64,000 bases of DNA from Plantago ovata (lineage: Eukaryota > Streptophyta > Magnoliopsida > Lamiales > Plantaginaceae), in contig CM051456.1 of assembly GCA_028274465.1 (NCBI GenBank), forward strand, positions 119,118,880 to 119,182,879. The letters run 5' to 3'. This document shows, piece by piece, positions 55,190 to 64,000 of this stretch. Under the pieces are notes generated by a model, which saw nothing but the letters and a program-made list of their open reading frames with translations, had not been told where the DNA came from and made no database searches. Each line of letters opens with the position of its first letter. Position 1 is the first letter of the stretch. A program made the translations under genes and the position numbers.

Positions 55190-56271
55190 GGGGCTGGAGG
55201 TTTTTAATGGGGATTGGATTTCTAACCTAATTACCCAAAACACCCTTCTCTACATTTTCGAAAAATACTTTGTAGTCTTGTGTTGGGTACAATAATTGGG
55301 CCGCCCAACACAAGAAATACCAAATTTGAGTCCTACTAGTGTTCTGTTCTTGAATGTTGAGGTGGGGAATACTTGTCCAAATTTGACTCATCAATGATCA
55401 AGGCCACCCAAAAATCAAGTTAACTTTTAACATCCTATTAACAAAATTGATAAGATGTAAAAAAAAAAAACTATTAACATCCTATTCATCAATTTCTATC
55501 TCAATATTCCCATCCACTATCTTAGGAGCATGAAAATTAATACTGCACCCATCCACTATCTAAGGAGTCCTTTGAGATAGCATCCACCCAAGTTTTCCAG
55601 TAGCCTCCTACATATTGATTGGATTGACAGTTTCATGTGCAACACCAGTTTCTTCCCCCACCGCCGCAAACTATGGCACCTCGCTAACACGAATCATGTT
55701 TTTTGGCGGTGGTGATCGACTATTTCGTGGTGATTCATCACATCTTAGAGTACGTACATCATCTTCTTGAATCGTAGCCATATTTATCCATTGATTATAG
55801 ATTTATATGTTTCGATATATACATATTTAGACTCCATAATTTTTTCAACAATAGTAAATTCAAGCCACAAGTAATTGTATCATAAAGTTATTTGCTAGGA
55901 CTTTTGCCCTTGTTCCATCGAGCATGCCATCAACCTCCTCACTAACTCATTTGTATATGAGTAGTATTGGCGCTTTGTGACATAAAAGCTTCCTTTTCAG
56001 CACCATCCCAACGGAGGATCCATGTGTTGGACAATCCAATACATTCACCCATGTGAACACGATATGATGGACGACCATACCAATATATCGACTTTGAAAT
56101 AGAATCATAAGTTTTGAAAGAAAACAGTAATTTTGTATGGTGCGGTGATAATGATGTGTGAAGAACATATTTTTTGGTGAAACATGATGGTTAGACAAGC
56201 ATATATAGATAAGAAAAGGGTCTGGAACAACTAATTTTTTATTTCTATAATCAATACACATTTTGATCCCC
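55190..56271. other. Intergenic, no gene recognised
   Basis: NHP2 upstream DNA, then AT-rich sequence with a short direct repeat CATCCACTATCT (near 55512 and 55549). The 108-codon minus-strand ORF at 55947-56273 has no recognisable motif. Confidence 0.4.
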
Positions 56272-56289
56272 AACGACTATCTTTTTGTT

Positions 56290-56462
56290 TTGTTTAAACG
56301 GCCAATCTAATCTAATCTAATCTACTCCTACTCCTACACTACTTCTTAACCACCTTATAACTCCAAATATCCTAAACCACCTTATGCCTCCGTCGGATTC
56401 AAACTCCCAACCTTTCCTTGCTACTCCATCACCCAAACCACTCGACCACTCTTATAACTCGT
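56290..56462 (-). mobile_element. tRNA-derived SINE, copy 2, with an 18-bp target-site duplication
   Basis: On the minus strand the element begins with AGTGGTCGAGTGG (A box) and continues to a B-box GTTTGAATCC near 56403-56394. The 3' end has (TTAGA)n units. Flanks AACGACTATCTTTTTGTT (56272-56289) and AACGACTGTCTTTTTGTT (56463-56480) match at 17 of 18 bases. The body is homologous to 4428-4632. Confidence 0.82.
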
Positions 56463-56480
56463 AACGACTGTCTTTTTGTT

Positions 56481-57348
56481 ACAATGGTAAGTAAAAATTA
56501 CAGTTCCTTTTTCTTGAAATTAAATTACATTTTGGTTCACAATCATTGTTCACGACGTCATGTAACAACTGGGACACCACTAGTTAAGGCATGTTTGCTT
56601 CTCAAAAAATTTGAAATTGATACACTTGGTCGAAAGTCAAATTCTAGAACTAAAATGTTATTGTTTATTTGATTAACCCTATTATGTCATTAGGAACACT
56701 GGGAAACCTCTAAAAAATAGACCCTGAAAAAAATGTTGAAGAAACAGTGTAAGATAGTATCCACTCCATGGCCGGCTCTATATGTAACGATTAGATGATA
56801 GTGGAAAATTAAACAATGACCTAACGTGATAGATTCGGAAGGGGTCCGCCAACTATTTAGACCGTTGAAGTCCAAAAAAACGGTTCTTCTCAAGCGAAGG
56901 CTCTGCCATCAACTTCACTTCATTCGTCTTCTCTTCCTCCCAAAAACTGTTTCTAGAGCGCTTATTTGGGTTTAGCTTAGTTTGCGGGTGGATTTCCTGC
57001 AATGGAGGAGAACGTTCAGATGGTGGAAGGAGACAAGATGGTGGGATTAGTTCTCATTGAAAGAGTGAAGAGATAATTAAGAAGGTACTGGATACGATGG
57101 ATGTGAAAATTAAGCCTAATAGAAAGTAGGGTATATATATGGAGACAGAGTGAGGGCTAATAGAAAGTAATGTTGTTTCTTTTACTACTTTTTAATTGTT
57201 CTTCTACTCAATGAGAAGCTGCACAACTAACCTAACACATTCTGTAAACACGATTAGCCTTTTTGGGCTTGGTCTAACAACCAGTCAATCATTAAGGTAA
57301 AATCAAGTCTTTCTAATTAACTCAGTGCGACGTTGTCTAACCCACTCA
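56481..57348. other. Intergenic, with a possible degraded gene start
   Basis: A leader-like stretch at 56880-57000 precedes ATG at 57002 (MEENVQMVEGDKMVGLVLI), which stops after 24 codons. A shifted frame downstream reads KSEEIIKKVLDTMDVKIKPN. It may be a frameshifted remnant of a real gene; the family was not recognised. Confidence 0.3.
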
Positions 57349-57358
57349 GGTAAGATAT

Positions 57359-58534
57359 GGAAAGTTTACAATTTTAGTCCCTTAACTCGACATCCTCCGC
57401 AAGTTTGGTCCCAAGTGAAATCGGAAATGCAGAAAACGTCCCTTTGGCAAATACGATCCTGTATTTATACGTTTTTGCTTATGTGGTTGAGATGTGGCTT
57501 GTGAGGTGGAATTTAGGCTGTGAGGTGGAAGGGAAGAGAGAAAATGTTAGTAGTAAAATAAATATTAAAAAAAAAGTAAAAAAAAAAAACAGACAGAGAG
57601 CCATTGACGGAATGGAGCGAGAAAGCTCCGTCAGCTTAGCTCCGTCGTGGACGGAGCTTTCTGCTCCGTCTCTGCCATTGACGGAAGCTTCGTCAATGAC
57701 GGAGTGCTACGTCAGCTCCAGATCGGAGTTTTAAAAGCTCCGATCTGGACGCCATGGACAGATTTTCAGGCTCCGATCTGGAGCCTGAAATCCGCCATGG
57801 AGACGCTCCAGATCGCAGCTTCAAAAGCTCCGATCTGGACTGCTCTGTCCATGGCGTGGACAGAGATGCTCCGATCTGGACAGCTCTGTCCATGATCGGA
57901 GTCGAGCTCTGGCCGGTCTCCGACCGGTCAGAGCTCCGGTTCTATTTTTTTTAATTAACTAGATTTTTTTAAAATTATATATTTATATTCACCTATAAAA
58001 AGTAAAAAGTAATATCAAAGGAGTATATATTAGTGATGTATAAATCATATACTCAATAAAATTATATAAATATTAAAAATATACATAAATTAATAAAAAT
58101 GTACTCTATATATATTATTAGTGATGAATATATTTATGAAAAAATAATACTATTGTCTTTTCTTTTTCTTTTTTTTAAAAAAAATAAATTAACGGAACTT
58201 TATGTGTGATATTTTTAAGCTTTTTACGAGTTAAATAAAATTCAATTTTGGATTTTCAGTTGATACTTAGATTTTTAATATGAGAATTTTTAACAATTTG
58301 CGAATATATTCGTGTTTGGAAACTAAAATCGCATCCGAAAATCAAAATAACAGACTGAAAAACACATTAATCCACATATATGCCTAGTCAAATGATCCAG
58401 TCATCAAAGGGACCAAAATCGCGAAAAATATAGTCCTTTAACTCAATTTTGACTGTATTTGTATTTTTTTTAATAGACTTGGGACCGTATTTGCAGAAGA
58501 TTTCGAGTTAGGGGACCAAAATTGCAATTTTTCC
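57359..58534. mobile_element. Mutator-like (MULE) non-autonomous element
   Basis: The termini are long inverted repeats of about 55 bp. Both read GGAAA..TT.CAATTTT.GTCCC, then TAACTCGA.ATC, ending near GGTCCCAAGT. They are flanked by GGTAAGATAT (57349-57358) and GGTAATATAT (58535-58544), a 9-10 bp duplication with one change, as for Mutator. No transposase is encoded. A GC-rich inverted-repeat cluster occupies 57600-57945. Confidence 0.72.
57600..57945. repeat. GC-rich cluster of inverted repeats inside the MULE
   Basis: Repeated GCTCCGATCTGGA and its complement alternate. Examples are 57717-57749 (arms around TTTTAAAA), the near-palindrome CAGGCTCC-GATCT-GGAGCCTG at 57768-57788, and CTCCGTCA/TGACGGAG pairs at 57603-57705. 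Composition differs sharply from the AT-rich rest of the element. Overlapping ORFs on both strands are by-products of the symmetry. Confidence 0.8.
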
Positions 58535-58544
58535 GGTAATATAT

Positions 58545-58964
58545 CTAATCTATCCAAGTCAAACAACTATATGGAGAGTTCTAGATAGTCTGGGCCGTGG
58601 CAGAGGAGATGATCACATGTGGCATGCCAAGTCCAAAAACCCTTGTTACTCTTACTAGAAACTCGTTGATACTTGAACTATTTTACATTTTTTCAACATA
58701 TAATTCAATATTAATACGCGGGGTAAAATATTAGTAATACACTCGACCATTTATGATTCATGTAATTGAAATATGGAACAGAATTACTAGATAGGTTATA
58801 GTATCTCCCACGTAGAGTACTAATATTTATTTATTCTCAATAATACAAACCAATTTTAACAAAATTACTACGTACAATACAATACAGATACAGGTATAAA
58901 AGTATACAAGTGAATAAGAAGAGACCGAATCTGTTTAATAATATACGAAAGGCCGGGAATAAAT
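58545..58964. other. Spacer and thaumatin-like gene 3' region
   Basis: AT-rich; no coding sequence was recognised. The part from about 58850 is probably the 3' UTR of the minus-strand gene. Confidence 0.4.
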
Positions 58965-59633
58965 CTAAGGGCAGAAGGTGACCCGGTAATTGGTACCCGC
59001 CGGGCAAATAAAAGTACTCGTGGGATCATCCTCCGGGAAGGTAAACGCATCTCTACACCTGGCCTTAAAGAACCTGGACAGATCCGTGGGTCTACACGCG
59101 CCGGCATGGCAGCAATACTGTGTGGTCCCGAACACAGTACACGGATTATTACAGCCGCCCGCCACTCTGAGCTGGGTGGGGCACTGGCTGGTCAGATCCG
59201 CCCGGCAGCTAATGGATCTAGTACACCCGTTGGAAACCGGTGCGAACTCAATGGGAACATTGAACCCTTGCATAACGGACACCGAGTAGTAGTCCTCGTG
59301 GTTGAACGTGTTGAGCCCGTACTCAGCCCGAGTGTGTGGTGGTGAGCCCGTGGTGGAGCAGCTGAGCTGGCCGTTGCAGTCTCCGGTCAGGCATGTGCCA
59401 CGGCCGCCGGAGTTGAAGGTGCAGTTGGTGCGGGCCCAGATGTGGGCGAGGTGGTGGTCGGTGTTGATCGTCCAGGTTTGGCCGGTGGTGAGGCGCGTGC
59501 CGCCGGCGGCGGGGACGGCGGCGGGCCAGATGGTGTAGGGGCAGTTGTTGCGGACGGTGAAGGTGATGGAGTGGGTGGATTGGAGGAGGAAGAGGAGAGA
59601 AAGGGTTAGGGTTATCAACTTGTGGGAGTTCAT
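58965..59633 (-). CDS. Thaumatin-like protein (PR-5 family)
   Basis: A single-exon gene for a 222-residue secreted protein. Residues 1 to about 22 form a signal peptide ([17 protein letters not shown]), followed by [17 protein letters not shown]. All 16 family cysteines are present, so the eight-disulfide fold should form. The end [10 protein letters not shown] is canonical and there is no vacuolar C-terminal extension, so apoplastic secretion is likely. Members act in defence, some as beta-glucan-binding or antifungal proteins. In the acidic cleft, the usual VDGFN aspartate is replaced by Gln (VMQGFN) and a nearby Asp by Ser. The late [10 protein letters not shown] aspartates are kept. Antifungal activity therefore cannot be assumed. 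Confidence 0.93.
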   Translation of the reverse strand: MNSHKLITLTLSLLFLLQSTHSITFTVRNNCPYTIWPAAVPAAGGTRLTTGQTWTINTDHHLAHIWARTNCTFNSGGRGTCLTGDCNGQLSCSTTGSPPHTRAEYGLNTFNHEDYYSVSVMQGFNVPIEFAPVSNGCTRSISCRADLTSQCPTQLRVAGGCNNPCTVFGTTQYCCHAGACRPTDLSRFFKARCRDAFTFPEDDPTSTFICPAGTNYRVTFCP

Positions 59634-59676
59634 TTTGTTCTGTCTTGTTGTTTGTGCTTTTCTAATTGGATTGGAG

Positions 59677-59683
59677 TTTTATA
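59677..59683 (-). promoter_or_regulatory. TATA box of the thaumatin-like gene
   Basis: TATAAAA on the minus strand, about 44 bp upstream of the start codon, implying a very short 5' UTR. Confidence 0.6.
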
Positions 59684-59689
59684 GAGCAA

Positions 59690-61556
59690 TATAAAGAAGC
59701 AGGATTTGCTTGTAGTAACTTGTAACTAACAAATTTGTTAGTAACCAAAATTAATTAAAAATTAATTTGTGTTGGAATGAGATGAGAAGAGTCAAAGATT
59801 GCCCCAAGTGTTTTCATTTGTTTAAAAATTTGAAGCACTGTTGTCGTCAAACTTCACCCTGTTTTTTCCTTTTTAACGGAAGACAAAATGTGTAACAACC
59901 AGACTTTTTTACTGATTTTTAAGATAACATGACTTGTGCTGTATACGATCCGTTTAAGGGAAGAGTATTATTTTTTTTGGCAGCCAATTTTCGACTATTC
60001 TTTCCCACCTAATCAATATGTAAGCAAAATAGCAAAGTCTATCACGTATCTGAATTGATTTCTTCCAATACTCTGTTTCTTGTTTTACTTTTCTAAATAT
60101 TTTTGCTGCCTGGTAAGTGGTAAGAATAATCGATCAATTTCTGTTATCACCATCACACCATATATCAAATTCTGATGCTATTCACTTCACACAATATTCC
60201 CATTCAACGGTCCAATTAACAACTAAGTGATTGTATTATTGAAAAAAGTATGGCCATTATCTAGCAGCCCATGCTACTTTATCTTTGAGTATCATTTGTC
60301 ATTGGATTTTATTGTAGGGTAGCATTATATTTTGTTTCATATGTGTACCTAACTCCCTTAAAGGATGCTTGTTCCCATGTTGTCTGTAATCCCTCAGTAT
60401 TATACACTCTCCAGTTTCTCAATTTCAGTAAAAAAAATTCATTAGACTTAATGGAACAAATTTTAAAAATAAAATCTAATATATTATTTGAGTAGATAAT
60501 AAATAAATTAGGTTATGAGTGGAATTCGAATAAAATCACAAGTCTAATTTTTCAAATCTAATTTCTTGCAAATTTCATATCCCTAACAAATGGCTCCTTA
60601 GGAATTTAAAGTAGTGCTTGATTCTACCTTTTCCAAGTCCGAGAAAGGGCAAAATTTAGACAATCAAACAGTGAACAACTCTATAGTATTCTCGGTACAG
60701 GAATACAATTTTAATATTAAGTGTAAACTCATAGTTATTTCTTAAACTAGTGAAAACTATTGCTATTTAGCAATGTGGGACAAACACACTCAACCTTCTA
60801 AATTTTGATCAATTATATTCCACTAAGGTAAGGTCTATTTCGGATGTACAATATTTCAAATCGAAACTCTTACTTAGTAGCTTATGACTATTGTTTTCTT
60901 CATATTTTCAACACTATTAACAATAACAGGGGCGAACCCAGAAATTTCCCCGAGCTAATTTAAATCACTTAAAATTTGTAGACCCCCTTAAAATCATGCT
61001 TGAAGCTGCTTTGACGATCTAATTAAACGTGTCTGTTGTCGCTTTTTGGATATTTAGTTACATTTAGTGATTTGCTAAATAATGAATTCTTAATAAATAT
61101 ACAAGCTCTTCAACTCTAATGTGGCGACATGAATGATGAAAATGTTGTTAATTATTGCATAATTATTACTCCTTATATTGGTTTCAATTCATTTGAGGGT
61201 AAATGCATTTTGGACCTAAAAAGCACAGGCTGCAGGGAGTACTACTCTTCCTTCGCCAGTTCGCCCCAACCCTATTAACACAAAAATCCCAATAATATTA
61301 TGTGTACACAAGCTTACCTTTAGAAGACAGATATATTTGTTTGTTAGAATTCACCAGGTGAACTAAGTTTGGTCAGACGAAGCAATTGATGACTCCATTT
61401 GATCACCTAATTAAGAGTAGACTACTCTTTCCAAGTAAATGCACCTGTAGTTTGATCAACAGAATTCATGTCATGCATATGGTCCTTTGTCCAAGCACCT
61501 TATTGAAATTCCAATGGTGTCATTCAAATGACCTTTATCAAAAGATTTCACTACAT
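59690..61556. other. Intergenic, no gene recognised
   Basis: AT-rich DNA. GGGGCGAACCCAGAAATTTC at 60930-60949 resembles common plant transposon ends, but no partner was found. Confidence 0.4.
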
Positions 61557-61571
61557 ATAAATATATATATT
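61557..61571 (+). promoter_or_regulatory. TATA box of the small interrupted gene
   Basis: TATAAATATATATAT lies about 85 bp upstream of the ATG at 61652 and has a typical leader. Confidence 0.55.
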
Positions 61572-61651
61572 GGCAAGCACAAGACTCATTTTCCATCTCA
61601 AAGCAAAAAACATACATTTAAACAGCAGCAGAATTTCCAAAGCAATTCAGA

Positions 61652-62943
61652 ATGTCAGGAAAAGGTGGCAACAACAAGAACATCGGTGGATCAACCAGTG
61701 GAGCGAACATTCAGGCAGTGGAAGCTCCGACGTGATGAAAGCTCCTGGAACCGGAAGAAGCAGCTACATTTCCAGGCCTGGATTTGAGAACAATCTGTAA
61801 CAAATAAAATTGCACAAATTGAAATTTCTTCTTGGATTTGTTGATTCAAGGCCTTCGTAACTTGTTCTTGAGACGACACTTTGACTTCTTTGAAGTTGGC
61901 GATTGACGCTTGTTAACTTCTTAGTTTTGTTGATTCAAGGGCCTTCGCAGCTTGTTCTTGAATCTTCACTTGAAGTTGGCGGCGATCGCTTGTTAACTTA
62001 TTGTTGGCTTGATATGGATGTCGTTGACTTCGTCTTGAATTTCTTGACTTGTGTATCTCTATTTTCTTCAAGGGCTTTGTGCTTGATCTTGATTTGGATG
62101 GAGGATTTGACTTGAGTATGTTGATTAGAGGGCCTTCGCAGCTTGATCTCTAACTTCACAGGGATTTGATTTGGACGACGTCAATGCAAGGGCTTGCGCT
62201 TGATCTTGGATTGAACGTCAGGTCTTGAGATTGATCTTCGCGAACGAACACGTCTTCGAGGGCCGTAGAGACTTGGATCTTGAATCTGTAATGTTTGTTG
62301 CTTTGATCTTCGAGCTAATGCCTCCACGAGCTTTACGGTGGAGTCCGATCTTCCATTGCTGCTGTAAGTGTCTTCGAGACTTGTTCTTGGAGCTGTCTTC
62401 GTCTTTCTTGCTTGGAAAGGTGTCTTTGATCTTCTTGGCTTTGTTGTGGAATTCTTCACTTCTGTTTGAGCTCTGGAATTCTAGCTTCCGAATTTTGAGT
62501 TGTGAGTTGTGATTTTTTGGTGGAGAATGAGCTCCTTATATAGATGAGGAAAAGAAAAGGATCAATTATGATTGGTCGATATTTGATCTTTTCTGTATTT
62601 TATTTTAGCAATTAATTAATAACTGCATCAATTTTAATTTTATGATGCGGCACCATTTGATTGAATATAAATAATTCATCTTTTCCACACAATTATTTCA
62701 TGAGAAATAATATTAAATGAATTTAAAAGCTCTAGAATTTTACATGGCACAATTTGATAGGCCATAAATAAACATTTTAAAATCAATTAAAAATCTATAA
62801 TAATTGGAATTAAATTTAGTAAACTCCAGTTAAATACAGAAAATTTAATTTAGTGATTTTATTTAGACACTAAATTTGAGTGCCTACACAATCCAAAAGG
62901 TTACTTCTCAGGGCTTCATGCTGACGACAAGGCGAAGAAGTAG
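61652..62943 (+). pseudogene. Small plant protein gene broken by a solo LTR and a frameshift
   Basis: The first part starts MSGKGGNNKNIGGST; the next frame gives SGSGSSDVMKAPG, then SYISRPGFENN at 61795. After the LTR (61796-62888) and one duplication copy, the frame resumes at 62894 with PKGYFSGLHADDKAKK and a stop at 62941. The junction is exactly in frame once the LTR and one CAATC copy are discounted. A one-base shift between about 61711 and 61730 separates the Met frame from the MKAPG frame, so the gene is doubly disabled. I recall KAPG / YISR..FE..P.GYF..LH as a pattern in small uncharacterised plant proteins, but give it no name. The promoter-like TATA box remains. Confidence 0.75.
61796..62888 (-). 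mobile_element. Solo LTR of a retrotransposon
   Basis: The 1093-bp insert begins TGTAAC and ends CCTACA on the plus strand (TG...CA, TGT/ACA termini). It is flanked by CAATC at 61791-61795 and 62889-62893. On the minus strand CTATATAAGG near 62541-62532 is a good TATA box, which orients the LTR to the left. The R-U5 part holds imperfect repeats of GGCCTTCG.A.CTTG and GAAGTTGGCG. No gag or pol is present, consistent with LTR-LTR recombination. Confidence 0.85.
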
Positions 62944-63017
62944 AGATCTAATTAGATCATATTATTATTATTATTAGCATAACTAAGTTTGCAGTTTATC
63001 TATCCTACTCTGTGCAG

Positions 63018-63233
63018 CTGCACCCAATGCCGCTACTACTATCTATGAAGATGGCTGTTAAGGTTGCAATGGGTTGTGGTAAACCATGGGTGCTTGACCC
63101 GGTTGCTTGTGGAGCTTCCGTTTTTCGATTAAAGGCTTGTTTGGAGATGCTGCAATTGGGCCCGGCTGTTATTCGTGGAAATGGGTCGGAGATTCTTGCG
63201 CTTTTTAAGGGATCAATGGACCAAAGTGTTAAG
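63018..63233 (+). pseudogene. Hydroxyethylthiazole kinase (THIM) exon fragment
   Basis: This exon-like block, bounded by AG and GT, encodes 72 residues with GKPWVLDPVACGASVFR and AVIRGNGSEILAL. These are hallmarks of ThiM, which phosphorylates the thiazole alcohol in thiamine salvage. The VIRGN.SEI segment belongs to the substrate and ATP site. The N-terminal exons are absent: only 75 bp separate it from the stop of the preceding gene. No downstream exon was found by 64000. It is either an orphan fragment or a gene whose other exons lie beyond the window or are too diverged to see. Confidence 0.65.
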
Positions 63234-64000
63234 GTTCGTTTCTTTACTTTTTCTCCTTACTAATTTTGATTTGGAGATTATGTTTGATTTTAATTGGCTG
63301 GCATTTTTGGTTCAATTATGTTTTGTAGGACTCAGATCAGATAATAACTACTTCAGTAGTGTTTGTTTCGTTTGTTAGTATGATCCATATGGATTGGAAG
63401 AATTTTGCTTTGGGGATTATGTTTCGGATTCTTGGAAAATGAGATTTTTAAGAACATTTCATAATGTTTCAGAAACGAAAATGCAAAAACATACTTATAC
63501 TGGGAGTCTTAGAAATGAAGTGTTGTAAAAAAGTCGTAAAATTTCATCAAGAAAAAGTAAGACCATTTGGAAATTGGAATTTTAATCGGTTTCAAAGTCT
63601 TGACGAAAAATGAAAACAAACCTTTTCGGGATTTTTTGACATGTCTTTAAGATTCTGGAAGTAATAAAAAATACTAATATTGTAATGAACAACCAAATTA
63701 AGTGTTTTAGAGTGTATGGAAATTCCATGTTGAGCCAAAAAAGCGATATGTTCCGTTGTGGTGGTGGGGGTCATTTAGGTCTCTGCTCTGTAATTTTGAT
63801 TGTATTGTATAAAATTGCTTATCCAAGTACAAACCAAAAAGGATGTTCTAGAAAGAACTTATTTCTGGTGCATTCCAAATGTTTACAATCAATCTGATCT
63901 TCAAGATTTGCTAGAGAAAGAATCTTGCTCCCTATTGGAGACCTGTGTATTGTGATCAGAATATCGAGATGCGAATTGTCTAGGTTTTGATTTAGACTTA
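63234..64000. other. Sequence after the THIM exon, nothing recognised
   Basis: Possible intron or intergenic DNA to the window edge. Short ORFs lack recognisable motifs. Confidence 0.35.

Noticed and set aside
57647..57954. Several overlapping ORFs on both strands
   Set aside because: They arise from the symmetric GC-rich inverted repeats.
58990..59538. Overlapping plus-strand ORFs opposite the thaumatin-like gene
   Set aside because: They are antisense shadows of a clear PR-5 gene with 16 conserved cysteines.
62181..62459. 92-codon minus-strand ORF
   Set aside because: It lies in the R-U5 repeats of the solo LTR.

Overview
This is nuclear DNA of a flowering plant, most likely a eudicot. 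Genes are spaced about one per 5 kb, split by GT-AG introns, and separated by AT-rich DNA full of transposon remnants. The protein set is plant-specific: a sucrose-phosphate synthase, a xyloglucan endotransglucosylase, a TIC22-like chloroplast import factor, a thaumatin-like protein and MYB-CC transcription factor exons. An asterid (perhaps Lamiales) is only an impression. No prokaryotic operon, CRISPR array or intact virus was seen.

Layout. 1-2019 (-): a METTL13-type methyltransferase whose 3' part lies beyond the left edge. 5170-10350 (+): a complete 12-exon family B (SPS3F-like) sucrose-phosphate synthase. 10984-12001 (-): a three-exon secreted XTH. 12-20 kb: no host gene, but a PIF/Harbinger-type element with a TTA target-site duplication. 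20176-24713 (+): TIC22-like, seven exons. 24.7-29.7 kb: a Stowaway MITE and a hAT element with a perfect 8-bp duplication. 29701-33298 (+): an acidic C2H2 zinc-finger protein with a 26-residue repeat and a basic/Cys tail. 33677-35350 (-): two tandem small secreted proline-rich proteins. 37025-43786 (-): SEC23, the COPII coat GTPase-activating subunit, 12 exons.

44.0-48.6 kb is the most unusual part. A short first exon, divergent from SEC23, runs into a possible 4.5-kb element with Harbinger-like ends. It carries exons of an actin-depolymerizing factor and, nested inside a separate inverted repeat, three intact exons of a MYB-CC DNA-binding domain. 49379-49786 (+) is intronless ribosomal protein eL27, and 53055-55101 (-) is NHP2, an H/ACA snoRNP core protein. 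56.3-58.5 kb holds a tRNA-derived SINE with an 18-bp duplication and a MULE-like element with a GC-rich inverted-repeat cluster. 58965-59633 (-) is a thaumatin-like protein. 61652-62943 (+) is a small plant gene broken by a solo LTR with a 5-bp duplication. It is followed by a lone exon of hydroxyethylthiazole kinase.

The genes form no single pathway. Three translation or ribosome-biogenesis genes (METTL13-like, eL27, NHP2) share a telo-box just upstream of the start codon. Exon boundaries were worked out by hand from splice sites, reading phase and family similarity; none is supported by transcripts here.
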